This document shows positions 12,115-22,694 of a stretch of DNA of 64,000 bases, piece by piece. The stretch's first letter is position 1. The number at the start of each line of letters is the position of its first letter. The notes beneath the pieces are model-generated. The model had not been told where the DNA came from, did no database searches, and worked only from the letters and a program-made list of their open reading frames with translations. The stretch covers positions 434,001 through 498,000 of the forward strand of contig NZ_JAKKSL010000001.1 in assembly GCF_022669015.1 (NCBI RefSeq), read 5' to 3'. The DNA comes from Colwellia maritima. GTDB taxonomy: Bacteria > Pseudomonadota > Gammaproteobacteria > Enterobacterales > Alteromonadaceae. The translations under genes were made by a program, and so were the position numbers.

Positions 12115-12158
12115 CAAAAAAACATAAGCCACAAGTAGCGTGACCTCCGAAGAGGTCA
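12115..12158 (-). ncRNA. Candidate small-RNA 3' end or attenuator: UUCG hairpin plus T run
   Basis: Read on the minus strand, TGACCTC-TTCG-GAGGTCA (12158-12141) is a perfect 7-bp stem closed by the very stable UUCG tetraloop. It is followed at once by GCTACTTGTGGC, a second small hairpin, and then a run of seven T. This has the architecture of a strong intrinsic terminator with nothing coding before it. A TTGACA hexamer lies 77 bases upstream (12240-12235), although a good -10 is not evident. It could be the end of a small RNA or a polA leader attenuator. Confidence 0.3.
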
Positions 12159-12289
12159 ACCGGCAATACTCATAAAAATTATTTTTTAAATAAAATTGTT
12201 AGCTATATTTACAAGAGTTTTGTATACAATTTTCTGTCAAATAGAGTGTTGAGTTTTTGTTGATTTGAGAAATAAATAGTATTTATATT

Positions 12290-12330
12290 TGTTTGAAAAA
12301 AGTGCCAACCGAGCTTGGCACTATGTTTTT
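12290..12330. terminator. Bidirectional rho-independent terminator downstream of gor
   Basis: AGTGCCAA (12301-12308) pairs with TTGGCACT (12315-12322) around a 6-nt loop. An A run (about 12295-12300) precedes the stem and serves as the T tract on the minus strand for gor. A T run follows on the plus side. Confidence 0.8.
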
Positions 12331-12389
12331 TAAATGTCTTTTTTACATGACATAATAGAATATATATCGCTTTATTTTATGTCAAACAT

Positions 12390-13757
12390 CTACATAGTAA
12401 CAAACTCTTCAGCTGATGTAGGGTGAATCGCAATAGTATTATCAAAATCTGCTTTTGTTGCGCCCATTTTCATGGCTACTGCAAAGCCTTGCAATAATTC
12501 GTCACTACCAAAGCCAATACTATGTAAGCCAACCACTTTTTCGTCTTTGCCTGCACAAATTAATTTCATGCGGGTAGGATCGCGATAATCTTCAGTAATT
12601 GCTTGATAAAGCGCAGTAAACTGTGAGTTATAAACACTAATGTTATCTTCACCATATTGCGCCACTGCTTCAGCCTCTGTTAAGCCTACTGTGCCAATAA
12701 CGGGGTGGCTAAACACTACCGTTGCAATGCCTGTATAGTCTAAATGTAGGTCTGGTTTGTTGTTAAATAAGCGTTCACACAAACGACGACCTGCGGCAAC
12801 GGCCACTGGGGTTAATTGTGCGCGTCCCGTGTTATCTCCTACTGCATAAATGCCAGGCACGTTAGTGTTTTGATACTTATCGGTAACAATATAACCACGA
12901 TCATCGAGTTCAACTCCGAAGAAGATCTAAGTTAATATTATCCGTTGCAGGCTCACGGCCAATAGCCCAAACGGCGTTTCAACAGGGCCAACGGTTTTAC
13001 CATTAGTAAGATGCACAACCAAGTTACCATCGGCTAATTTTTCTATGCGTTCTGGCGTGCTGTGGTTATGCAAGGTAGGACCGTGTTTTGCCATTTGCTC
13101 TACCAAGGTAGTGCTTAGCATTTCGTCAAAGGTTCGCAATGGTTTTTCATTTCGCACTAATAAATGTGTTTCTGTACCTAAACCATGGAATACACCGGCT
13201 AATTCAACGGCAATGTATCCTGCGCCAATGACGGCCACCGACTTAGGTTGTTCGGTTAGTGCAAAAAAACCATCTGAGTTGATACCAAATTCTGCGCCTT
13301 CAATGGTGGGAATTGACGGACGCCCCCCTGTCGCAATAGTAATATGGTCTGCAGTGTATAATGTACCATCAACGTCTACGGTGTTTTTATCAACAAACTT
13401 GGCAAAACCTTGAATCACTGTGACGTCATTAGCATCAAAACCACGTTGATAAGCACCATGAATTCGTTCAATGTACGCTTCTCTGTTTTTAACTAAACGG
13501 TGCCAATCAAAACCGTTGTTCTCTACTTTAAAATCACCTAACTTAAATCCATAGTCATGGGCATACTTTAACGCGTCACTAATTTGGCCGGCATACCACA
13601 TAGCTTTTTTTGGAACACAACCGACATTGACGCAGGTGCCACCCAAGTATTTTGCTTCAATAACTGCAGCTTTTTTCCCCAATCGTGCGGCCCTGTTAGC
13701 TGAAGCTATTCCGCCACTACCTGCACCGATTGCTAGATAATCAAAATGTTGAGTCAT
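12390..13757 (-). CDS. gor: Glutathione-disulfide reductase, two frameshifts
   Basis: This FAD enzyme reduces oxidised glutathione with NADPH. The start at 13757 ([19 protein letters not shown]) gives the family N-terminus and a GGAA site upstream. The redox disulfide motif [13 protein letters not shown] is present. The NADPH-binding [17 protein letters not shown], the second FAD motif [11 protein letters not shown] and the C-terminal catalytic [14 protein letters not shown] follow. The frame breaks near 12985 and 12918. The bridging frame reads [18 protein letters not shown], as expected of the family. The total is about 455 residues, which is normal. It lies just upstream of the sensor gene's 3' end, and a clear terminator follows it. 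Confidence 0.93.
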
Positions 13758-13829
13758 AATATGTTCCAAGAAGTTAATTTATAAGGTTTGATCTGGGGGT
13801 AAAATACAATTATTCAATTGATTTTGACA

Positions 13830-16800
13830 CTAATTTTCTTCTAGCTCAAAAGCATTAGCCCTTAAGTAATCAGCAATTGCTTTTGCCGGCAAAGGTTTAC
13901 TATACAAATATCCTTGAATGTAATGACAATTACGCTGTACCAGATAGTTGAGTTGTTCTTTGGTTTCCACACCTTCGGCAATACAATGCATGTTTAAACG
14001 TTCTGCTAAAACAATGGTTGCATCAACAATGGCTTCATCCGTTTTTTCAATACCGATACCTGAAATAAAACTACGATCTATTTTTATAATATCAAGGGGT
14101 AACCGTTTTAAATATGACAAGGAAGAAAACCCCGTGCCAAAGTCATCCAGTGCTAATATAACTCCAAGATCAGACATTGCATTCATGGTGTTTATAGCGT
14201 TTTCTGGCTCAGATAACAGCGCACTTTCAGTGACTTCTATTTTTAATAACTTAGCGGTAAGTCGTGTTTCTCTAACAATTTTTCGATATAGGCGATCAAA
14301 TGTGCTTTAGCAAAATGCTGAGGTGACAAATTGACTGATAAATATAATTCTGGTCGATCTAAATGCCACTTTTTCAAATCAATCAAGCCACGCTCAAAAG
14401 CTGCTTCAGTCATTGGTATGATTAATCCTAACTCTTCGGCAATGTTAATAAAGCCGGCCGGAGCAATTAATCCTTGATTACTCTGCCAACGCATTAATAA
14501 TTCGAAGCCTACGGTTTCTTTGGTTCGCGTATCAATAATAGGTTGGTAGTAATTGATAAATTCATTGTTACTGTAAGCGATTTTAACTGCGTTTTCTTTA
14601 GTCAAGCGTTCAGCCGCTTGAATGTTCATTTGTTGTGTAAAAAACTGAAACGTATTTCTGCCTAATTGTTTAGCTTGGTACATAGCAATATCGGCATGAC
14701 GCAGAAGTTCATTAGAGTCACTGGCATCGTCAGGGTATAACGCAATACCGATGCCGGCGCCAATACTTACCTCATGACCTTCAAGTAATACGGTTTTCTC
14801 TACCTCGGTAATAATTTTTTGTGCCACCAACCCTAAATGTTCAGTATCACGGAAAGACTCTAATAATATAACAAATTCATCGCCACCAATGCGAGCAATG
14901 GTGTCATCTACCCTTAATAATTCGCATAACCTGCGTGTAACTTCAACTAATAATTGGTCTCCACAATCGTGTCCTAATGAGTCATTTATTTGTTTAAATC
15001 TATCTAAATCAACAAAAAAGAGTGCAATAGATTGACGTTTCCGGTTAGACAATTCCATTGCATGCTTAATACGTTCTAGCAATAAACTTCGATTAGGTAG
15101 GTCTGTTAAATGATCATAGTTTGCTAAGTAACGTAGCTCTTTTTCTGCTAATTTTTGCGCACTAATGTCGGTGAAAACACAAACATAATGTAAATTGTGA
15201 GTGGTTTTATTTCTACCAACGTTTATATTGAGTACAACATGAAATTCTTCACCCGAGTCAGTGGCAACTAGCTCTTCACCTCGCCAATGCTGTCCTTCAT
15301 GTAATGAAGGAAATAAGGATTTAAAAAACTGCCAACGCGGTGAGATAGTCCCATAAAATTACTTTGTAGGCTAAATTCTTCTTCAGGTAATCCAAACACA
15401 TTGCGTAATGACTGATTAGCCGTTATACGAGTAAAATCATCATTGACGATCAATACCCAATCATTAGTTTGTTTAAAGGCTTCGCCGTAATAATGACTGC
15501 GTACTTCGGCTGCACGTGTTTTAGTTATATTAGTATAAGCACCCGTAATTCTACTGGGTTTATTTTGATTATCTAACGTGACTATTTTTCCTAAATCTCT
15601 ATACCATAGCCAATGACCCTGGGCATGTTTAAGTCGATATGTGCAAGTAAATGTTTCACTCAAATCATTTTTTTCAATAAATAAATGCCACTGTGTTAGA
15701 AAACTCTCTTTATCATCCGGATGAATTAATTTCACATGTTGATCAAAGGTATGTGCATTGGTTAAATCGACATAACCTAATTCCTGAGCAAGGCGTTTAC
15801 CAAACATCATGTTGTCTTTTGCTTGCCAATCCCATACTTCACTATTGCTTCCTACCAATGCCAATTGAAGACGATTTTCTCTGAATTTAACCTCTTCATG
15901 CGTCGTTAATAATTGCTGTTTTTGTTTATGTCGTTGATATAACCATATAATCATCAAAGACAGTAATAATATAGCGTAAACAGTAAATGCTAGTGGTGAT
16001 TTCCAAGGCGCATAACTTACAACAAGTTTAATTTTTTTACTTGTACTGTATTCTCCTGTTATGGGTGATTTAGCTCGTACAGAAAGAAAATGAGTACCCG
16101 AAGGTAAGGCGGCAAAAGTAACTCTATTTTCAGTTGTGGGGGGATAGCTCACGTTACTGTCACCCGTTAGTTGATATTCATAAATCACTTCTCGTCTATC
16201 GGCATATGACAGGGTGGAGAAATCAAAACGAATACCAACATCATCATAATTCAATAGAACATCGTCATCTTGATTAATAAGCAAAGGGGTGTTTAGTTGT
16301 CGAGATAAGACATTAATTGCAGTGATATAGATATTGATTTTGTCATCAACGTGTTTGTTTTTTAATTTGATGGGGTCGAATACGCTAACGCCTTCCATTG
16401 AGCCATAAACAAAAGAGCCATTCGGTAATTTAAGCCCCGCTCTTGAATTAAATTCCATTGCTGAAAAGCCATCAGCAATAGTGAAATTACGAATAAACTG
16501 ATTATCCGTATTTAATACAAACAAGCCCTTGTGAGAGGAAAACCAAAGGTCACCTTCATCATCAGTTAATAAGCTGTAAACATTATTATCGATAATTGAG
16601 TTCCGATTATGATAGAAATATTTTGGTTTAAATGTTGGGTATTCTAAGCCAATTAAGCCTTTTGTTGGGTAACTAAGCCAAAAAATATTGTTTTTATCTA
16701 TTACCCAATTTTCAAATGAAAGCCATTCATTCTCAATTATATTGGGATGTTTATATAGCCGAACCGTTTCTTTTGTGTTGGTATCATAGCTCCATAAACT

Positions 16801-18405
16801 GTCATTAGTTGAAAATAATAATGTTTGGCTATTAGGCAAACTTCCTAAGAAGTTAAAGATTGTATTTAACGGAACTACTTTGCCTAACTCACTTAAGGTA
16901 TCAAGTTGCCCAGTTTGTAAGTCGATTGCAGCCGTTTCTTCATCAAAAATTAACCAAAGATAGCGTTGTTCATGTAAGTAAGCTGAATAATGATCTTTTG
17001 CTAAAATTGAGATTATCTCATCAGTGTAATTAAACGGTATTACCTGCTTCAACTCTTGACTATAGAGAATTATTCCTTGGTTTGTTGATAATAATAAAAG
17101 CTCAGTTTTGTATGGAAAAATATTGTAAACCTCAAAATCCTTCAATTGTTTGCTTGTTGTTAATGAGGAGGTAATCTGTTCTACCGTATGTTGTTCAGTA
17201 TCAATTATATTCAAGCCATGACTAGTGCCAACCCAAACTTTTTGTTGATTATTCAGTTGTTTGGTAACTACCCAAACAGCATTGTCACTTAAGCTATTGG
17301 CGGTATTTTTTTGATAACGATAGTTTTTAATAAGCTCTAATGAGGGATCCCATAAATAAACACCAGAGGAACGTGATCCAAGCCAAAACACACCGCCTTT
17401 ATCTTGTGTGATAGAAATAATTTCATTATTCGCGATGTTTTCAAAATAATCACTCAGACCAAAAAGAAATTTACTTTGCTGCTTGGTTACATCAATAACA
17501 TGTAAACCTTGATTACTGACAACGTAGAGTTGTTTGCCGTCAGATAAAAATTGCCAAACAGCAATATTTTTAACGACTAGATTATATGCATTTATTTCAC
17601 TATTTGCTTGAATGTACTCATGAATGTTTTTGATATTGAGGCTAAACATCCCATTATCTGTTCCCATATACAAATTTTCATACTCATCTATATGCAAATT
17701 AAAAACTCTATTTGCTTTTACAAGACTAGTCTTTTCTGTCGTGTTTTCAGTAGATAATTTTGGTAGTTGTCGCCATTTTTTTAAGGTGACATGATAGGCA
17801 TAAACACCGACTCTTGTCGCAATGTATAATACGTGTTTGTGGTATTTAATTTTATATATATTTTCTTTTTCAGGAAGTTCATTTGACAAATCAAGGGTGA
17901 GAATAACTTTGTTTTTATTTGCTTGATAAAAATTAATGGTTCTATTGGTTGCCGCCCAATAGCCTGATTGGTTTTCACTATTTTTACCTTCTGTTATATC
18001 TACTGCAGCCGGACCTAAATTGTCAATATTACTCGCAAAAACTAACCGATATTGATCAGTTTCTGGTTGATACCGATAAAGTCCTTGGTCAACATTGATC
18101 CAGATAAAACCTAAGCTGTCTTGTTTAACAAAAAAAATACTTGAGTCAATAAAGCTGTTGTTAGGGCCCGATAGTTGTTTGAAAGAATAACCATCATAAA
18201 TATTGAGGCCATTATCTGTCGCGAGCCAAATAAAACCTCTGTTATCTGCTAAAATTGAATTGACGGTGCCCTGAGATAAGCCGTTTTCAACGGAAAGTTG
18301 TGTTAAAAATAAGTTTTGTATGTTGTTATTGGCACTTACCTTGGTAAGGGGAATAAATAAGCTAATAAGGTAAATCAAGAAAATAAATTTAATTCTAAAT
18401 ATCAT
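13830..18405 (-). CDS. Membrane sensor with Reg_prop propeller, PAS, GGDEF and EAL domains; two frameshifts
   Basis: A predicted sensor for cyclic-di-GMP turnover, about 1525 residues. I start at 18405 (MIFRIKFIFLIYLISLFIPLTKVSA), which gives a signal peptide, rather than 18456. Next come many two-component-regulator propeller repeats (LSQGTVNSILADNRGFIWLATDNGL), a Y_Y_Y domain (YEYQLTG), a transmembrane helix near residue 810, PAS domains, GGDEF (ARIGGDEFVILLE, near 1170) and EAL. The cyclase motif is intact. The EAL signature reads ELL in FELLMRW, while EVTES, DDFGTGFSSL and the EGVET motif are kept. Breaks near 15335 (GTTGG for GTTTGG) and near 14250 are probably errors. The ligand is unknown. 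Confidence 0.88.
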
Positions 18406-18603
18406 CGGTTTATTCCAACATTCATTGTTAACAGCAAAGATATCACTACCTTTCACTAGGTTAATTATAACAGTAATGTGTTAACTGACGTAAATTACTG
18501 AATATAAAATTGTCTTAAATAGGTTTTGCATTGCAAACTTCTCTTGAATATTCCATTTTTGTCATCACATAGTTTAGTATCGTTCATTTATTTCGTGCCC
18601 ATT

Positions 18604-20677
18604 ATGACTAACCCATTATTACCACAAGCTGTAAAAAACATTGATTTACCCACGTTTTCTAAAATAAAACCTGAACATATAAAACCCGCTGTAGAGCAAG
18701 CTATCGCCGACTGTAAACAAGTTATCAATGATGTTTTAAAAAATAACACCTCGTTTACATGGGAAAATTTAATACAACCCATTGATGAAGTAGATGATGT
18801 TTTATCTAAACTATGGTCACCAGTTTCGCATATGAACTCAGTGGTAAGTAGTGATGAACTGCGCGATGCATATGAGTCTTGCCTACCGTTATTATCAGAA
18901 TACGGCACGTTTGTTGGACAACACCAAGGGTTATATCAAGCTTATCAAGATTTAAAAGACAGTGAGTTATTCAATCGATTAGATACTGCAGAACAAAAAG
19001 TTATTACCAATGCACTGCGTGATTTCAAATTATCAGGCATTGCCTTAAACGAAACAGACAAAAAGCGTTATGGCGCAATTGTAAGTCGCCTTTCTGATTT
19101 AAGTTCAAGCTACAGCAATAATGTATTAGATGCCACCCATGCGTTTAGCGTTAATATTACGGATAAAAAAGCATTATCTGGTTTGCCTCAAAGCGCACTC
19201 GCTGCAGCCAAAGCTTTAGCAAAAAGCCGAGAACAAACGGGTTATGTTTTTACTTTAGATTTTCCCGCCTATTTACCGGTAATGACGTATTGTGATAATC
19301 GCGAATTACGTGAAAAAATGTACAGCGCCTTTGTTACTCGCGCCTCAGACCAAGGACCTAACGCGGGAGAGTTTGACAATAGTGCCATTATGGATGAGAC
19401 TTTAGCTTTACGTCACGAGTTAGCTAATTTACTTGGTTTTAGTAATTATGGTGAAAAATCTTTGGCCACAAAAATGGCCAGTAGTAGCGATGAAGTAATG
19501 GAGTTTTTACAAGGGCTCGCGGTTAAATCTAAACATCAAGGTGAGCAAGATGTTAAAGAATTAAAAGAATTCGTAATAAGTGAGTATTCACAAACCTTTA
19601 CAAATACAGAATTAAAAGCTTGGGATCTTGCCTATTACAGTGAAAAACTTAAACACGCTCGTTATGCGATATCTGATGAAGAGTTACGCCCATATTTTCC
19701 AAAAGGTAGAGTAGTGAATGGCTTATTTGAAGTGGTTCATAAATTATTCGGGCTGAATATTAAAGAACGTTCAAATATTGATACTTGGCATGAAGATGTT
19801 ACTTTTTATGATGTTTTCGATAGTGCAGGAGAGCTTCGTGGTAGTTTTTATTTAGACTTATACGCACGCGCCAAAAAACGTGGTGGCGCATGGATGGACG
19901 AATGTGTTGGACGTCATGAATTACCTAATGGCGTAATACAATACCCCGTTGCTTACCTTACCTGTAACTTTAATGGCCCAGTTGACGACACACCTGCGCT
20001 TTTCACCCATGACGAAGTTGTTACGCTTTTCCATGAGTTTGGGCACGGATTGCATCACATGCTAACGCAAATTAATGTCAGTGCGGTATCTGGTATAAAT
20101 GGTGTACCTTGGGATGCCGTAGAATTACCTAGTCAATTTTTAGAAAACTGGTCTTGGCAACCTGAAGCGCTAGCATTTATCTCGGGTCATTATGAAACGG
20201 GCGAACCTTTGCCGCAAGAAATGTTAGATAAAATGCTAGCAGCTAAGAATTTTCAATCTGCGATGCAAATGTTGCGTCAATTAGAGTTCAGCATTTTTGA
20301 CTTTACTATGCATGCTAACTATAACCCTAAAGCCGAAAACAATAGCGAATACATACAGCAAACGTTAGACCAGGTACGTGAGCAATATTCGGTAGTTAAA
20401 GCCCCTGAGTTTAATCGTTTTCAACATGGTTTTAGCCATATATTTGCGGGTGGTTATGCCCGGTTACTATAGTTACAAATGGGCGGAGGTGTTATCCGCC
20501 GATGCTTTCAGTCTGTTTGAAGAACAGGGGATATTTAATACGGATACGGGTCACTCCTTTTTAACTAATATTCTTGAAAAAGGTGGTAGTAAAGAGCCAA
20601 GCGAGTTATTTAAAGCTTTTCGAGGTAGAGCGCCTGAAATAGAAGCGTTATTACGCCACAGCGGCATTGAAGTGTAA
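18604..20677 (+). CDS. prlC: Oligopeptidase A (M3 metallopeptidase), one frameshift
   Basis: A cytoplasmic zinc peptidase that degrades oligopeptides, including signal-peptide fragments. Start at 18604 (MTNPLLPQAVKNIDLPTFSKI) matches E. coli PrlC; an upstream in-frame ATG at 18526 adds an untypical hydrophobic leader. The zinc site LFHEFGHGLHHML lies near residue 477. An extra C in CCC near 20459 breaks the frame in FAGGYA; with CC it continues as GYYSYKWAEVLSADAFSLFEEQG, the conserved C-terminal region. The total is about 691 residues against 680 in E. coli. tagI and rsmJ follow closely, an order also known in relatives. Confidence 0.94.
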
Positions 20678-20681
20678 GTTT

Positions 20682-21413
20682 ATGACTGAAAAATTTGACC
20701 ATTTATATCAACGTGCTGCTGCAAGAAAAGGCGGTAGCACCGCCTTAGAATTATTGCTTGGACTAAAAATTGTTGGCAAAAAATTACTACCCGATAAGGC
20801 GGCTCAGGAAAATGTAGCTGCACTCACGGACGATCGTGTTTTATCAGCATTTACCAAACAAATTTTTAAGTCAGGATTTGTTTGGCGTGTGGTAGAAAAT
20901 AAATGGCCAGATTTTGAAGACAGCTTTTTCAATTTTAATATTGAAAAAATACTGATGATGCCAGAAGAAATGCTAGAGCAAAAAGCAGCAGATCCTAAAA
21001 TCATTCGTAATTACAATAAAGTAAAAACCATTCAAGCCAATGCGCAAATGATATTTAACCATCACATGGAGCACAAAACATCTTTTGCTCAATTTATTGC
21101 GAACTGGCCAAGTAGCGATATTATTGGCTTATGGACTTACCTAAAAAAGCATGGGCAACGTTTAGGCGGTAATACTGGTCCTTACGCTTTGCGTTTATTA
21201 GGCAAAGATACCTTTATATTAAGTTCAGACGTTGAAGGTTATCTTAGAGCAAAAAAAATCATTGATGGTGGATTGCAAAGCAAAAAAAGTTTAACTGCAA
21301 TTCAAACGTATTTTAATCAACTCCAACAAGAGTCAGGTTACAGTCTAACCCAACTTAGTCGCTTAATTGCCTTTGCCAGTGGCGATAATTATGTTCACGT
21401 TGAGCAAGAATAA
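20682..21413 (+). CDS. DNA-3-methyladenine glycosylase I family protein
   Basis: Predicted base-excision repair glycosylase of the helix-hairpin-helix adenine glycosylase group, removing alkylated adenine. The 243-residue protein carries RAAARKGG near the start, [17 protein letters not shown] in the middle and [23 protein letters not shown] near the C-terminus. I recognise these as matching proteins annotated as 3-methyladenine glycosylase next to prlC in Shewanella-like genomes. I take ATG 20682, five codons inside the longest frame, because it begins after the prlC stop (20675-20677). Its stop overlaps the rsmJ start (TAATG), so the two are translationally coupled. Family assignment is from memory of similar proteins, not a search. 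Confidence 0.68.
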   Translation: MTEKFDHLYQRAAARKGGSTALELLLGLKIVGKKLLPDKAAQENVAALTDDRVLSAFTKQIFKSGFVWRVVENKWPDFEDSFFNFNIEKILMMPEEMLEQKAADPKIIRNYNKVKTIQANAQMIFNHHMEHKTSFAQFIANWPSSDIIGLWTYLKKHGQRLGGNTGPYALRLLGKDTFILSSDVEGYLRAKKIIDGGLQSKKSLTAIQTYFNQLQQESGYSLTQLSRLIAFASGDNYVHVEQE

Positions 21414-22228
21414 TGATTGATTCTCACCATAAAAATATTGCAGTGGCTTATTGTGATGCTTTCGACAGCGATCGTTGTAAGCTTATTGCTAAAAAATGGC
21501 ATTTAAACTACCTAGGTGATGCAGCAGCTGCAACGAAACAAACACAACTTGATTTTTTATTACAGCTTAATAACCAAATATTAGAGCTGCTAAAGCTAGA
21601 CGAACCTAAACTTGGTGGCATTAATGTTGATTTTGTTGAAGGTGCTGTAGCTCACCGCAGAAAATTTGGCGGTGGCCGAGGACAAGATATTGCCAAAGCC
21701 ATTGGATTAAAACACGGTTTTACCCCACATGTTTTAGATGCAACCGCAGGATTAGGGCGTGATGCCTTTGTATTAGCAAGCTTAGGTTGCCAAGTTACCT
21801 TGATGGAACGTATGCCCGCAGTAGCGGCACTACTTGATGATGGTTTAGCGCGAGCCAAGCTTAATAGCGAAGTTGGTGATATAGCCAACCGTATGAAATT
21901 AGTGCATGCTTCCTCTATTGAAAACATGAATTTAGCGCAAGAAGTAGACGTTGTTTATCTTGATCCCATGTATCCACACCGAGAGAAATCCGCAGCGGTG
22001 AAAAAAGAAATGCGTGTATTTCAATCTTTAGTGGGTGAAGACTTAGATGCCGATGATTTATTAGCGCCTGCATTGGCATTAGCAAAATATCGTGTGGTAG
22101 TAAAACGGCCTAGCTATGCTCCACCGTTAAGTTGTGCTTCATTACCCAATAAAAAACCCAGTACCTCTATCACTATGAAAAAAAATCGTTTTGATGTTTA
22201 TGTGAATCAAGCGATACCAAAAGCTTAA
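21413..22228 (+). CDS. rsmJ: 16S rRNA (guanine(1516)-N(2))-methyltransferase RsmJ
   Basis: SAM-dependent enzyme that methylates G1516 of 16S rRNA. The family hallmark [24 protein letters not shown] is followed by the SAM-binding motif [19 protein letters not shown] and by [13 protein letters not shown], which serves as the catalytic motif IV. The 271-residue length is slightly above the E. coli enzyme (250). The ATG overlaps the stop of the glycosylase gene by one base. It is the last gene of this short operon. Confidence 0.95.
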   Translation: MIDSHHKNIAVAYCDAFDSDRCKLIAKKWHLNYLGDAAAATKQTQLDFLLQLNNQILELLKLDEPKLGGINVDFVEGAVAHRRKFGGGRGQDIAKAIGLKHGFTPHVLDATAGLGRDAFVLASLGCQVTLMERMPAVAALLDDGLARAKLNSEVGDIANRMKLVHASSIENMNLAQEVDVVYLDPMYPHREKSAAVKKEMRVFQSLVGEDLDADDLLAPALALAKYRVVVKRPSYAPPLSCASLPNKKPSTSITMKKNRFDVYVNQAIPKA

Positions 22229-22306
22229 TCGGGCAGCTTCTCTGAGGTTTGCTAGTGACCAAATCTATCTTCGATGTACGTTAGTTGTATCACCACAGTT
22301 TACTTA

Positions 22307-22513
22307 ACCTCAGCTCGGCTTAATAAATGTTCTTCTAGCCGCTATTTTTACTAACTTCGGCGTTAAATTCACTTGCAATAGCTCCCTATTGACGCGTAAA
22401 TTTGCCTTGCTTATTTTGCGGACTAAAGTAGTAAAACTATCAAGCTAGAAGTGAATAAAAATTTTAATGTCTAATTTTCAACAAGTTAAGCATATCTTAA
22501 ACCGAGCTTAGGT
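22307..22513. mobile_element. Candidate MITE with IS982-type terminal inverted repeats
   Basis: The left end ACCTCAGCTCGGCTTAA (22307 on) and the right end, read inward on the minus strand as ACCTAAGCTCGGTTTAA (22513 back), are near-perfect inverted repeats. The left end shares ACCTCAGCTCGG with the end of the intact IS982 at 59775. The element is 207 bp with no coding capacity. The flanks TACTTA and TTCTTA match at five of six bases, the same duplication length as the IS982 copy. This is a non-autonomous element presumably moved by IS982 transposase. It fills most of the 466-base gap between rsmJ and xdhA. Confidence 0.6.
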
Positions 22514-22617
22514 TTCTTATCCTAAGAGGCAGTGTCTTGACGTTGAGCTCTTTTGCTTGTTTGAAGCTCGCTATTATTTACTCCATGTCTTATGCATATA
22601 ATTAACCTTTCTACAAT

Positions 22618-22652
22618 CTGACACTTGTGTCAGGTTTTTATTCTGCTATATT
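22618..22652 (+). promoter_or_regulatory. Candidate xdh promoter with overlapping operator dyad
   Basis: CTGACAC-TT-GTGTCAG (22618-22633) is a perfect 7+7 dyad. It overlaps a possible -35 TTGTGT (22625-22630), followed after 16 bases by TATATT (22647-22652). The position 43-77 bases before xdhA suggests an operator for a purine-responsive regulator. No regulator gene is seen in the cluster. The spacing of the dyad suits a dimeric protein site better than an RNA hairpin. Confidence 0.4.
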
Positions 22653-22694
22653 GTATCTATTGGAAATTGAGCATGGTTCACATAAACAAGAGCA

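Larger units (their letters stand above)
11773..12389. other. 617-base gene-free interval upstream of polA
   Basis: Very AT-rich sequence between polA and gor, both on the minus strand. Two short forward frames here have no family look and are probably chance. The interval must hold the polA promoter. It also contains the gor terminator hairpin (12301-12322) and a compact structured element (12115-12158), listed separately. I see no tRNA or convincing Spot 42 sequence. Confidence 0.6.

Noticed and set aside
11773..12389. Spot 42 (spf) RNA near polA
   Set aside because: I do not see the conserved Spot 42 sequence, and in other genera spf lies downstream of polA, not upstream.
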